Positions 46,635 through 56,270 of a DNA stretch of 64,000 nucleotides are shown here, piece by piece. The notes under the pieces are model-generated. The model was not told the DNA's origin. It searched no databases and was given only the letters and a program-made list of their open reading frames with translations. The stretch's first letter is position 1. Each line of letters begins with the position of its first letter. The DNA comes from Streptomyces sp. SCSIO 75703 (GTDB lineage Bacteria > Actinomycetota > Actinomycetes > Streptomycetales > Streptomycetaceae), in the NCBI RefSeq assembly GCF_036607905.1, contig NZ_CP144555.1, positions 5,704,001 through 5,768,000 on the forward strand. Reading direction: 5' to 3'. The position numbers and the translations under genes are program-made.

Positions 46635-48491
46635 TCACGGACCCGGCGACTCCTGCGGCCCCCGCCCCGACAGGACCTCCCCGTACGCCTGCATCAGGTC
46701 CGGCAGCCGCAGCGTCGCCAGGTCGTCCCGGGTCAGCGTGCCGGGGCAGACCGACAGCCGCAGGTCCCGGTAGGCGCAGCTCTTCTCGTACAACGTGCGC
46801 AGGAACCGCCCGTTGCCCAGCTCGTCGATCCACCCCTGGTCGACCACGTGCCCGGAGATCGAGCGCAGCTCCTCCAGCGCCTCCTCGTCCCAGGCGTCGC
46901 CGTTCTCGGCGGCGAGCACCTCGCCGATCGCGGTCAGCTCCACCGGCCGGTACGACGGGAAGTCCACCCGGGTGGTGAACCGCGAGGAGAGCCCCGGGTT
47001 GGCGGTCAGCAGGCGGTCCATGCCCTCCGGATAGCCGGCCAGGATGACCACCAGGTGGTCCCGGTTGTCCTCCGCCCGCTTCAGCAGCACCTGCAACGCC
47101 TCGTCGCCGTACGCGTCGCCCTTGCCGTAGCCGGAGTTGGAGAGCGCGTACGCCTCGTCGACGAAGAGGACGCCGCCGAGCGCCGAGTCGATCAGCTCGT
47201 TGGCCTTGACCGCGGTCTGCCCCAGGTACTCGCCGACCAGATCGGCCCGCTGCGCCTCCACCAGGTGGTCGCCGCCGAGCAGACCGAGGGCGTAGAAGAC
47301 GCGGCCCAGGATGCGGGCGACCGTGGTCTTGCCGGTGCCGGAGGGGCCGGAGAAGACGAAGTGCCGCTTGGGCGGCTGGACCGGCAGCCCCTGACCGGCC
47401 CGCAGCCGCGCCATGTTCAACTGAGCCGAGAGCGCCTTGACCTGCCGTTTCACCGGCTCCAGCCCGACCATGCGCTCCAGCTCGGCGAGGGCTTCCTCGA
47501 GGAGGGCCGGATCGGTCGGTCCGGTGGGCGGCGAGGGGTCGGGGGTGTCACTCTTCTCCCGCACCGGCGGACCGGGCGGGGGCAGCGGGGCGGTGAAGGG
47601 CGGCTCCGGGTCCGACAGCTTCAGGTCGCGGCCCTCGCCGAACAGCGGGTCGAGCCCGTCGAAACCGTCGTACCCGTCCGCCCCCGGCCCGCCGGGCACG
47701 AACCCGAGGTCGGCCGGGTCCTCGAAACCGTCGCCCTCGGCGATGGCGGCGAGCCGTGCCGAGGTGTCCATGAAGGCCGGGTCGACCCGGTACACCGCCC
47801 GGTACAGCGGCAGGGCGGCGGCGCTGCGGCCGGTGCCCTCGTGCGCCCGCGCCAGCCAGTACCGCAGCTCCTTGCGCTGCGGCTGCTCGCTGCGGCACCG
47901 CATCAGCGCCGCCGCCAGCAGCGGCTCGGCCTGCCCGAACATCTCCAGCCGCACCCGTGCCATGCCGCTGAACAGGCCCGCCTCGATGCCGAGGAACCGG
48001 TCGTCGAGGAGCGGGTCGGTGTGCCGGACGAGCTGTTCCCAGTCCTTGACCAGGTAGGCGCGGCAGGCGTGCAGGAAGCGGACCTGGGGGTCGGCGTCCA
48101 CGGGCGGCAGCCCGGCCAGCGCCCGGTCCAGCTCGGGGACGTGGCGGCCGTCCAGCCAGTGGGAGGCGTGCGCGAGCAGCAGGTCCCGCGGGCTCTCCAG
48201 TACCGGCTGCACCCACCAGCCCAGCCAGTACCAGGAATTGAGGGTGCGTCGGTGCCGGGCGCGCTGCTCGCCGAAGCGGTTCCGGTGCCGGAACATCCGC
48301 AGCAGCGCGGTGGTGGTGTCGACGCGCAGCGCGTGCAGGCCCAGCCAGCCGTCGGCCATGCCGGGGTCGATGCGCACCGCGGTGCGGAACTCCTCCTCGG
48401 CCTGCGGGTAGGCGCCCATGGTGTAGGCGTCCACCCCGCGCAGCCAGGCGAGGTCGGCGGGGGCCTGGGGCCCCTGCGTGCCGAAGTCCAT
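46635..48491 (-). CDS. AAA+ ATPase with N-terminal TPR-like domain (EccA/CbxX-like)
   Basis: The 618-residue protein has an N-terminal helical TPR-like half (about residues 1-260), an acidic Pro/Asp-rich linker (about 270-340) and an AAA+ domain with Walker A GPSGTGKTTVA (Lys388), Walker B GGVLFVDEAYAL and sensor SRFTTRVDFPSY. The layout is that of EccA of type VII secretion systems and of CbxX/SpoVK. No other ESX gene is nearby, so a type VII role is not supported by context. The ATG at 48491 has GGGGGA just upstream. A promoter with a terminator-like hairpin lies 270-375 bases upstream on the same strand. Confidence 0.88.
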   Translation of the reverse strand: MDFGTQGPQAPADLAWLRGVDAYTMGAYPQAEEEFRTAVRIDPGMADGWLGLHALRVDTTTALLRMFRHRNRFGEQRARHRRTLNSWYWLGWWVQPVLESPRDLLLAHASHWLDGRHVPELDRALAGLPPVDADPQVRFLHACRAYLVKDWEQLVRHTDPLLDDRFLGIEAGLFSGMARVRLEMFGQAEPLLAAALMRCRSEQPQRKELRYWLARAHEGTGRSAAALPLYRAVYRVDPAFMDTSARLAAIAEGDGFEDPADLGFVPGGPGADGYDGFDGLDPLFGEGRDLKLSDPEPPFTAPLPPPGPPVREKSDTPDPSPPTGPTDPALLEEALAELERMVGLEPVKRQVKALSAQLNMARLRAGQGLPVQPPKRHFVFSGPSGTGKTTVARILGRVFYALGLLGGDHLVEAQRADLVGEYLGQTAVKANELIDSALGGVLFVDEAYALSNSGYGKGDAYGDEALQVLLKRAEDNRDHLVVILAGYPEGMDRLLTANPGLSSRFTTRVDFPSYRPVELTAIGEVLAAENGDAWDEEALEELRSISGHVVDQGWIDELGNGRFLRTLYEKSCAYRDLRLSVCPGTLTRDDLATLRLPDLMQAYGEVLSGRGPQESPGP

Positions 48492-48761
48492 GCCGTCCCC
48501 CACCAAGCGTGCCCCCGTCGGTTCGTCACCGGACCGCCGCCGGCCGGCGTCTCGGTCCAACCTCGGTGCCAGGCACCGCCGTTGCGCGCGCGACGGTCGC
48601 CGACGGCGCACCGAGGGCATGGTACCCGCGGCGGGCCCGCCCGCCGAAGGCGCCGGGGAGGCATGTTTCGCGCGGCGGGGGCGCGCGGGGCGCGCGCACC
48701 GCCGTCACCGAGGGTGACCCCCCGGCGCCGCGGAGCAGTCGCCGAGGTGGCCGCGGGCAGA

Positions 48762-48801
48762 ACGAAGCCCCCGGTCACGGGGGAACAACCGGGGGCTTCG
48801 T
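48762..48801 (-). terminator. Hairpin in the AAA+ gene upstream region
   Basis: ACGAAGCCCCCGGT (48762-48775) pairs perfectly with ACCGGGGGCTTCGT (48788-48801) around a 12-nt loop. It lies about 35 bases beyond the start expected from the promoter at 48836-48865 and about 270 bases before the AAA+ start codon. On the plus strand it has no gene to end. Confidence 0.6.
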
Positions 48802-48831
48802 GTCTTCGGGCGGCTCCCTGGGGCCGCTCAT
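48762..48831 (-). ncRNA. Candidate small RNA or attenuated leader with a 17-codon ORF
   Basis: Downstream (minus strand) of a strong promoter, a short transcript starting near 48830 would end at a perfect 14-bp hairpin (48762-48775 with 48788-48801). Within it an ATG at 48831 opens a 17-residue frame (MSGPREPPEDTKPPVVPP with stop in the hairpin loop), which would be almost leaderless. It may be a small RNA, a leader peptide attenuator of the AAA+ gene, or a small protein gene. Confidence 0.45.
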
Positions 48832-48835
48832 GGAG

Positions 48836-48865
48836 AACGTAAGACCTGTACGACCCCCGGGTCAA
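48836..48865 (-). promoter_or_regulatory. Strong promoter upstream of the AAA+ ATPase gene
   Basis: On the minus strand TTGACC (plus 48860-48865), an 18-bp spacer and TACGTT (plus 48836-48841) give one of the best sigma-HrdB matches in the window. The surrounding 48840-48910 is A/T-richer than average. Confidence 0.65.
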
Positions 48866-48914
48866 GCGGAGTTGAGGCACTCGGGCAAGTTGCCAGAGGG
48901 GGATCTTCACAAGT

Positions 48915-49553
48915 TCAACACACTGCGGACGGCCCGTCACCCTGCGTGAGGGAGAAGGCCGGAGCGCCGGTCGCGGCCGGCCCCGGAAGCACCTCGTAAC
49001 CCCGCTCGCCCTGCCGCACCAGACCGTGCGCGAAGGGGCGCGAGGGGTCCTCGGCGAAGTGCCGGCGCTCCGCGGGGATCCACCCGTCCCAGAACGTCCG
49101 CTGCTCCGCGCCGTCGCGCGCCCGCCCGCGCGCCCACGCCTCCTCGCGCGGCAGTTCCATCCACAACAGCGCGGCCAGCCGGGGGCGCAGGGCGCGGCGG
49201 CCCGCGCCGACGCCCTCGACGAGGACCACCGGGGCGGGCGGCAGCGGCCGGGGCGGCCCGAAGCGCCGGGCCCGCCAGTCGTAGGGGCGGTAGTGCGCGG
49301 TCCGGCCGTGCCGGAGCGGTTCGAGCACCTGCTCCGCCAGGCGGCCGGTCCAGTCGAAGAGGGCGTCGTGGCTGGCCACGTCGTCCAGCCGGAGCACGGG
49401 CGAGCCGTCCAGCGCGGCGGCGAGCCGCCCGGCGAAGGTGGACTTGCCGCTGCCGGCGTGTCCGTCGACGCCGATCAGCCGGACGGGTCCGCAGGAGGGG
49501 GGAAGCCGGCGCAGCCGGGTGGCGAGAGCGTGGATGACGGGTCCTGGTCGTAC
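48915..49553 (-). CDS. Uridine kinase-like P-loop protein without a canonical start codon
   Basis: The frame encodes about 212 residues with a P-loop RLIGVDGHAGSGKSTFAGRL (from about residue 26), the LRLDDVASHD loop and VVLVEGVGAG, matching uridine kinase/phosphoribulokinase-like actinobacterial proteins. Between the in-frame stop TAA (plus 49566-49568) and the P-loop there is no ATG, GTG or TTG. The first ATG (49397) would remove the P-loop. The likely original start is the codon at 49551-49553, which reads GTA here; GGAGG lies 15 bases upstream. Either a rare start is used, a mutation inactivated the gene, or a base is wrong. Confidence 0.65.
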   Translation of the reverse strand, partial: VRPGPVIHALATRLRRLPPSCGPVRLIGVDGHAGSGKSTFAGRLAAALDGSPVLRLDDVASHDALFDWTGRLAEQVLEPLRHGRTAHYRPYDWRARRFGPPRPLPPAPVVLVEGVGAGRRALRPRLAALLWMELPREEAWARGRARDGAEQRTFWDGWIPAERRHFAEDPSRPFAHGLVRQGERGYEVLPGPAATGAPAFSLTQGDGPSAVC

Positions 49554-49724
49554 GAAGGTGCGGTCTTACCTCCAAAACTCTACGGCGCCCGGCCCGGGGG
49601 CGCGGCGCCCGCCCGACCCGGCCGCCGAGGTCCGGCATCGGGGGGCGCAGTGGCGTGGCGGGCGGGCGCGTGCTGGCCGTGGCGGGCGGGGGCCGCCATA
49701 GTGGGCGCACCGCATTTCGCCCAC

Positions 49725-49748
49725 GACCCGAACACCGACCCGAACACC
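49725..49748. repeat. Tandem 12-bp repeat before the protease gene
   Basis: GACCCGAACACC occurs twice back to back (49725-49736, 49737-49748), followed by weaker copies containing CCGAACC and CACCGAACCGCACC up to 49780. It lies in the leader of the secreted protease gene and could be a regulator site or a slippage product. Confidence 0.6.
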
Positions 49749-49801
49749 GAAGCGCCGAACCACACACCGAACCGCACCGGACACCTGGGGGAGTTCCGCC
49801 C

Positions 49802-51166
49802 ATGAGCAGAGCCCGACAGCCCTCCCGCCGCACCGTCCTGGCCGTCGCCGTGGCCGCCGCCGCGACCGGCGCCGCCCTCCCGGCCGCCGCCGAGGCCGCG
49901 CCGGGCGCGGGCGGAGGCCGCGGCCGCGCCCCGGCCCGCCCCGTCGACCACCGTTCCTGGACCACGGTCGGGGACTGGCGCGGCGGGACCGCCCGCGGCA
50001 CGAGCACGGTCGCCGGCCCCCGGCCCGGCGTACGGATCGGCACCCCCGCCGGCACCACCACGTACACCGACCCGCACACCGGCACGTCGGCGCGCTGGGA
50101 GTACGCGACCTGGACCTCGCCCGTCCACCGCCTCGCCGTGCCCGCGACCGAGCTGATCGCCTCCTGGAACGCGCACACCCCGGACGGCACCTGGCTCCAG
50201 GTCGAGGCGCAGGGCACGTACACCGACGGCACCCGCACCCCCTGGTACGTGATGGGCCGCTGGGCCTCCGGCGACGCCGACATCCGGCGCACCTCGGTCG
50301 ACGGGCAGGGCGACGGCCGCAGCACCGTGTGGACCGACACGCTCGCCGTCGACGACGCCTTTGGCGGTGAGCGCCTGGTCGCGCACCGGCTCCGGATCAC
50401 CCTGCACCGCAGGCCCGGCACGAACGCCACCCCCACCGTCCGGCGGCTGGGCGTGATGGGCTCCGACGTCCCCGACCGCTTCACCGTGCCGGCCTCCACG
50501 CCCGGCGCGGCCGGCGAACTGCCCGTGCCGCGCTACTCGCAGGAGATCCACCAGGGCCAGTACCCGGAGTACGACAACGGCGGCGAGGCGTGGTGCAGCC
50601 CGACCTCCTCGCAGATGATCGTCGAGTACTGGGGCGGCCGGCTCACCGCCGGGCAACTGGCCTGGGTGGACCCCTCCTACGCCGACCCGCAGGTCTGCCA
50701 CGCGGCCCGGCACACCTACGACCACCAGTACGAGGGGTGCGGCAACTGGCCCTTCAACGCGGCGTACGCGGCCACCTTCGACGGCATCCAGTCCGTCGTC
50801 ACCCGCCTCGGCTCCCTCACCGACCTGGAGCGGCTGATCGCGGCCGGCATCCCGGCCATCACCTCCCAGTCCTTCCGGGCCGAGGAACTGACCGGGGCGG
50901 GGTACGGCACCGCCGGCCACCTGATGACCGTGATCGGCTTCACCGAGGACGGCGACGTGATCGCCAACGACCCCGCCTCGCCGTCCAACGAGGCGGTGCG
51001 CCGCGTCTACCGCAGGCGGGAGTTCGAGAACATCTGGCTGCGGACCAAGCGGTACAACGCCGACGGCAAGGTGGTGTCCGGCACGGGCGGCGTCTGCTAC
51101 CTCTACTTCCCGGCGCGCCCCACCCCCCGCCAGCGCGAGGCGCTCGACGCGGTGGGCGTGCGCTGA
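49802..51166 (+). CDS. Secreted C39-like cysteine peptidase, Tat signal
   Basis: The 454-residue protein starts with a twin-arginine signal (PSRRTVLAVAVAAAATGAAL, ending near AAEA at residue 32). A beta-rich N-terminal region (about 45-235) is followed by a papain-like C39-type domain with candidate catalytic Cys265 (GGEAWCSPTSSQM), His373 (TAGHLMTVIGF) and Asn389/Asp390 (IANDPAS). Lacking an ABC transporter partner, it is not a bacteriocin processing protease; it is probably an extracellular peptidase or cell-wall enzyme. GGGGGAG lies about 9 bases before the ATG. Confidence 0.88.
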   Translation: MSRARQPSRRTVLAVAVAAAATGAALPAAAEAAPGAGGGRGRAPARPVDHRSWTTVGDWRGGTARGTSTVAGPRPGVRIGTPAGTTTYTDPHTGTSARWEYATWTSPVHRLAVPATELIASWNAHTPDGTWLQVEAQGTYTDGTRTPWYVMGRWASGDADIRRTSVDGQGDGRSTVWTDTLAVDDAFGGERLVAHRLRITLHRRPGTNATPTVRRLGVMGSDVPDRFTVPASTPGAAGELPVPRYSQEIHQGQYPEYDNGGEAWCSPTSSQMIVEYWGGRLTAGQLAWVDPSYADPQVCHAARHTYDHQYEGCGNWPFNAAYAATFDGIQSVVTRLGSLTDLERLIAAGIPAITSQSFRAEELTGAGYGTAGHLMTVIGFTEDGDVIANDPASPSNEAVRRVYRRREFENIWLRTKRYNADGKVVSGTGGVCYLYFPARPTPRQREALDAVGVR

Positions 51167-51184
51167 CCCGCGCCGCCCCCGGAC

Positions 51185-51217
51185 CGACGGCCCCCGGCGT
51201 CTCGCCGGGGGCCGTCG
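51185..51217 (+). terminator. Terminator after the C39-like peptidase gene
   Basis: Perfect 15-bp stem (51185-51199 with 51203-51217) with a TCT loop, 18 bases after the stop. Confidence 0.75.
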
Positions 51218-51317
51218 CGGCTGTGAGCAAACTCTCCGCCGCGAAAGCCGCACGCGGTGGCAAGGTGGACGGGGCCACCCGGGGGATTCCGTCCACGTCC
51301 GAGAACAGCGAGAAGCC

Positions 51318-51461
51318 ATGACCGCACACACCGCCGGCGCCGCCCGCCTCCGTACCGGAGGCCCCCGGGACGACGACGGTCCCGGGATCGTCGAGCACGT
51401 CCTGGGATGGACGCTCGTCGTGGTGACCGCGATGCTCGTGGTCCAGTTGGGCCTGCTGTGA
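51318..51461 (+). CDS. Small single-pass membrane protein (47 residues)
   Basis: An ATG preceded by GAGAAG opens a 47-codon frame: a polar N-terminal half (MTAHTAGAARLRTGGPRDDD) and one clear C-terminal membrane helix (LGWTLVVVTAMLVVQLGLL) ending at the stop. Codon third positions are G/C-biased as in real genes. I recall similar short tail-anchored proteins in streptomycetes; function unknown. It stands alone between a terminator and the TetR gene. Confidence 0.65.
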   Translation: MTAHTAGAARLRTGGPRDDDGPGIVEHVLGWTLVVVTAMLVVQLGLL

Positions 51462-51543
51462 CGTGATCCTGGTGTGACCTGCCCCACGTTGCGACCTGCC
51501 ATACTGCGGATGTCCTGTCGCCCGTAGGAGACCAGGGTCGAAT

Positions 51544-52203
51544 TTGAATATCAGTCAACAGGGGGCCGGCGCCCGTCCCCGGGCGCGCGGCACCGAGCGC
51601 TCACTGGCCCGCCGTGCCGAACTCATCGCCATCGGGCGGAGGCTGTTCGCCCACACGTCCTACGACGCGCTCTCGATGGACGACATCGCCCGCCAGGCCC
51701 ATGTCGCCAAAGGGCTGATCTACTACTACTTCCAGTCCAAGCGGGGCTACTACCTGGCGATCGTCCGGGACTCCGTCGCGGACCTGGTCACCAACGCGGC
51801 GAGCGGCACCGAACTGCCGCAGCGCGACCGCGTGGACCGCACGATCGACGGCTACCTGCGCTACGCGGAGCAGAACCAGGCCGCCTACCGCACGATCGTC
51901 AGCGGGGGCGTCGGCTTCGACACCGAGGTGCACGCGATCCGCGACGGGGTGCGCGAGGCGATCGTCGCCACCATCGCCGAGGGCGCCTACGGGCGGACCG
52001 ACATCGGCCCGCTGGCCCGCATGGGACTGCTCGCCTGGGTGTGCAGCGTCGAGGGCGCCACCCTGCACTGGATCGGCCGCCCCGAACTCTCCCGCGACAC
52101 CATGCGCGACCTGCTGGTGAGGACCCTCGGCGGCGCCCTGCGGGCCGTCGAGGAGATGGACCCGGCCTGCCCCGCCCCCGCCCCGGCCCGCCGGGACGCG
52201 TGA
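51544..52203 (+). CDS. TetR family transcriptional regulator
   Basis: The 219-residue protein has an N-terminal TetR HTH (LSMDDIARQAHVAKGLIYYYFQSKRGYY, about residues 43-70) and an all-helical ligand domain. The start appears to be TTG (LNISQQG), with AGGGTCGAA just upstream; no ATG or GTG precedes the HTH in frame. No inverted repeat of TetR type was found immediately upstream, and no obvious divergent partner exists, so its targets are unknown. Confidence 0.85.
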   Translation: MNISQQGAGARPRARGTERSLARRAELIAIGRRLFAHTSYDALSMDDIARQAHVAKGLIYYYFQSKRGYYLAIVRDSVADLVTNAASGTELPQRDRVDRTIDGYLRYAEQNQAAYRTIVSGGVGFDTEVHAIRDGVREAIVATIAEGAYGRTDIGPLARMGLLAWVCSVEGATLHWIGRPELSRDTMRDLLVRTLGGALRAVEEMDPACPAPAPARRDA

Positions 52204-52259
52204 GGCGGGGCGGAGGCCGCCGTGGCGGACCTCCACCCCGCCGGGGGCGGACCGGGTGG

Positions 52260-53537
<1,278 letters not shown>

Positions 53538-53639
53538 CGGGTGTCTCCTCGTGGGGGGAAGAGGGAACGCGCGTCGACGGTCGGGGCCCCGCGGCCATGA
53601 CTTCGGTGGCATGAACACGGAAACCCCGGTCGGTGCGCC

Positions 53640-53683
53640 ACCGTAGGAGGACTAGACCAGTTGGGTCAATGGTGCGGACCAGT
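53640..53683 (-). promoter_or_regulatory. Chitinase promoter with direct repeats (chi box / DasR-like)
   Basis: On the minus strand TTGACC (plus 53664-53669), an 18-bp spacer and TACGGT (plus 53640-53645). Repeats ACTGGTCCGCACC (plus 53671-53683) and ACTGGTCTAGTCC (plus 53649-53661) flank the -35. The second closely resembles the DasR consensus ACTGGTCTAGACCAGT. This is the classical chi-gene arrangement. Confidence 0.8.
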
Positions 53684-53746
53684 CCGGCCCGTCGGCGTCC
53701 GGAACCGCACCCCGGCCACTTTCGTGAAGTAAGCGCTCGTTAACTG

Positions 53747-53775
53747 GTGACTGCATGCGTCCGATCGGGCATACT
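53747..53775 (+). promoter_or_regulatory. Candidate promoter of the acyl-CoA dehydrogenase gene
   Basis: GTGACT (53747-53752), a 17-bp spacer and CATACT (53770-53775). Just upstream AAGCGCTCGTTAAC (53730-53743) has the look of a TetR/acyl-CoA-type operator half. Leader of about 130 nt. Confidence 0.35.
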
Positions 53776-53911
53776 CACTGCGCACAGCCGCTGGTCAGCC
53801 GCTTCCGAGACCCGGGGGTGCGAGCATCGGCCCAGCCCGAACGACCCGGCGGAACCGCCCCCACCCAAGGACCCGTCCGCCGATGTGCCCGACAGGGAGG
53901 AGAGCGTCGCC

Positions 53912-55084
53912 ATGACCGACCGCGCCCCGCAGCCGGTGGACCGGCAACTGCCCACGGAGGAGGCCCGGGAGCTGATCGCCCTCGTCCGCGACATCGCGCG
54001 CCGGGAGATCGCCCCGCGTGCCGCCGAGGAGGAGGAAGCCGGCCGCTTCCCGCGCGAGGTCTTCTCCCTGCTCTCCGAATCCGGCCTGCTCGGCCTGCCC
54101 TACGCCGCCGAGCACGGCGGCGGCGACCAGCCCTACGAGGTCTACCTCCAGGTCCTCGAAGAGCTGGCCGCGGCCCGGCTCACCGTCGGCCTCGGCGTCA
54201 GCGTCCACACCCTCGCCTCCTACGCCCTCGCCGCCCACGGCACCAAGGAGCAACGGGCCGAGCACCTGCCCGCCATGCTCGGCGGCGGCCTGCTCGGCGC
54301 CTACTGCCTCTCCGAGCCGGCCTCCGGCTCCGACGCCGCCTCGCTGCGCACCAGGGCGGTGCGCGACGGCGACGACTGGGTGCTCACCGGCACCAAGGCG
54401 TGGATCACCCACGGCGGCATCGCCGACTTCTACACGGTGATGGCACGCACGGGGGTGGAGGGCCCGCGGGGGATCACCGCCTTCCTGGTGCCCGGCGACG
54501 CCGAGGGGCTGAGCGCCGCCGCGCCCGAGAAGAAGATGGGGATGAAGGGCTCGCCCACCGCGCAGGTCCACCTCGACGGCGTGCGGGTCCCGGACGCCCG
54601 GCGGCTCGGCGACGAGGGCCAGGGCTTCGCCATCGCCCTCTCGGCACTGGAGTCCGGGCGGCTCGGCATCGCCGCCTGCGCGATCGGCGTGGCCCAGGCC
54701 GCGCTGGACGAGGCGGTCGGCTACGCGGCCGGACGGCGCCAGTTCGGCAAGCCCGTCTCCGACTTCCAGGGGCTGCGCTTCATGCTGGCCGACATGGCCA
54801 CCCAGATCGAGGCGGGCCGCGCCCTCTACCTGGCCGCGGCGCGGCTCAGGGACGCGGGGCTGCCCTTCGCCAAGCAGGCCGCGATGGCCAAGCTGCACTG
54901 CACCGACACCGCGATGCGGGTCACCGTCGACGCCGTGCAGATCCTCGGCGGCTACGGCTACACCGCCGACTTCCCCGCCGAGCGCTACCTGCGCGAGGCC
55001 AAGGTCCTGCAGATCGTCGAGGGCACCAACCAGATCCAGCGGATGGTCATCGCCCGTCACGTCGCGGGACCCGAGGGACGCTGA
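53912..55084 (+). CDS. Acyl-CoA dehydrogenase
   Basis: FAD enzyme that introduces the alpha-beta double bond in acyl-CoA. The 390 residues show YCLSEPASGSDAASLRT, WITHGGIADFYTVMART and the C-terminal QILGGYGYTADFPAERYLR block; the catalytic base is Glu370 in QIVEGTNQIQR. The substrate could be short-chain or branched-chain acyl-CoA. The start is the ATG with AGGGAGGAGAG upstream; the open frame before it is not family-like. Its 3' end overlaps a small minus-strand ORF by 38 bases. Confidence 0.94.
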   Translation: MTDRAPQPVDRQLPTEEARELIALVRDIARREIAPRAAEEEEAGRFPREVFSLLSESGLLGLPYAAEHGGGDQPYEVYLQVLEELAAARLTVGLGVSVHTLASYALAAHGTKEQRAEHLPAMLGGGLLGAYCLSEPASGSDAASLRTRAVRDGDDWVLTGTKAWITHGGIADFYTVMARTGVEGPRGITAFLVPGDAEGLSAAAPEKKMGMKGSPTAQVHLDGVRVPDARRLGDEGQGFAIALSALESGRLGIAACAIGVAQAALDEAVGYAAGRRQFGKPVSDFQGLRFMLADMATQIEAGRALYLAAARLRDAGLPFAKQAAMAKLHCTDTAMRVTVDAVQILGGYGYTADFPAERYLREAKVLQIVEGTNQIQRMVIARHVAGPEGR

Positions 55085-55298
55085 AGTCGCCGAGCCCGTA
55101 CGGGGGCGCAGCGAGCCGGGTCCACTCCGGGTCGTGGCGCCCCGGAAGGGTGCGGCCGTGCTCGGCCCAGACCCGCATCAGCTCGCGGTAGATCGGCGGA
55201 TCCTGCGGGGGCGGCGCCGGGGGACGCGCTCCGGCGGGCACCGGGACGAACAGGTGGTGCCGGTGCCCGGGGGCCGCGTAGGAGGGCCTGAGGGTCAT
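55047..55298 (-). CDS. Small hypothetical protein overlapping the acyl-CoA dehydrogenase gene end
   Basis: An 83-residue frame from MTLRPSYAAPGHRHHLF with a Pro-rich middle and the compact segment PPIYRELMRVWAEHGRTLPGRHDPEWTRLA spread across residues 33-64. The amino-acid pattern looks like a real conserved streptomycete small protein rather than a shadow, but the ribosome binding site is weak and the tail overlaps the convergent gene. Function unknown. Confidence 0.5.
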   Translation of the reverse strand: MTLRPSYAAPGHRHHLFVPVPAGARPPAPPPQDPPIYRELMRVWAEHGRTLPGRHDPEWTRLAAPPYGLGDFSVPRVPRRDGR

Positions 55299-55558
55299 AC
55301 CCGGACAACGCGGTGACGGGCGACAGGTCACCCGTCCCGGGAATCGGGCGTGAGTTCGCGGACCGCCCGGCGCGGTGCCGGCGGTCCGGACGTACGTCTG
55401 CGTGAGGGGCCGACGCCACTGCCCCGCAAGGAGGCTGACGACCGGTCGGGAAGGTGGCGGGCGGCGGCCGGCCCGGGGGCCGTGCGTCCGCCCGCGTCAC
55501 GCTCGCGGACCGCGCGGGCGCGGTCCGGCGCGGCGGAACGGTACGGAGCGGACCGCTC

Positions 55559-55993
55559 TCAGGCGGCCTGGGCCCGCATCACCGGCACCCGCATCGGACG
55601 CGAGCCCGGACCCCCGACGTGGGAGAAGGGCTGGGTCCGCCAGTCGAGCCCCCGAGGGAGCGTCAACAGCAGGGCGGTGTCCTGCTCGTGGGGCTGGAAG
55701 GACGCGTCGGCGGGCCGCGCGTCGGCGGCCTCGCGCCCGGTGCCGGTGCACACCGTGAGGCCGAACGGGTTCCACGGGGAGGCGCACAGCGCGTGCTCCG
55801 GAAGCGTCTCCTCGTCCGCCAGCAGCGCGATGGGCTGCGCGCAGTCCGGGCAGATCACCCGGTACATCTCGAAGGTGTCGTAGGCGTCGAGTTCCTCGTC
55901 GTCGTAGGCGTCCGGTTCGACGCCCTCCGGCACGGACTCGACGGGCTGGAGCCGCTTGGGCGTGGTGCGACCAGGGCGCTGAAGACTCTGCAT
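55559..55993 (-). CDS. Hypothetical protein with CxxC motif
   Basis: A 144-residue soluble protein: an acidic segment (EPDAYDDEELDAYDTFEMY, about residues 26-45), then ICPDCAQPIALLADEETLP with a CxxC pair and two more cysteines (HALCAS, LTVCTG) that could complete a zinc site. The ATG has GGGGGAGAA upstream. I do not recognise the family; I recall similar proteins in Streptomyces. The 260 bases between it and the preceding minus-strand gene hold nothing I can support. Confidence 0.75.
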   Translation of the reverse strand: MQSLQRPGRTTPKRLQPVESVPEGVEPDAYDDEELDAYDTFEMYRVICPDCAQPIALLADEETLPEHALCASPWNPFGLTVCTGTGREAADARPADASFQPHEQDTALLLTLPRGLDWRTQPFSHVGGPGSRPMRVPVMRAQAA

Positions 55994-56270
55994 GGGATTC
56001 TCCCCCTCGGGCTGGGGCCGTGAAGGCACTGCGGCCTCGACCACACCAAGCACTTCCCGTCCACCCTCGGCGGTAATCACGGGAACATCACGGGAGCCGC
56101 CGCAAACGTGTGGCGTTGGTCACACGCGGCGTCCGGGTGCCCGGTGCGGTGCGTTTGTCCCCCGTCCGGGCCCCGCGCGGCCCGCCCCGGGACCCCGCCG
56201 GACCGCGATCCGGCCGCGACCCGCGCCGATCGGTGTCCCGGGTGGTCAGCCGCACTGTAGGTTCTCCGCC

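Noticed and set aside
46635..48491. Type VII secretion locus based on the EccA-like ATPase
   Set aside because: No EsxA/B, EccB, EccC, EccD or PE/PPE-like gene is nearby; the fold is shared with CbxX/SpoVK proteins.
49802..51166. Bacteriocin/lanthipeptide cluster based on the C39-like peptidase
   Set aside because: No ABC transporter domain, precursor peptide or maturation enzyme is adjacent; the protein is a Tat-exported stand-alone peptidase.
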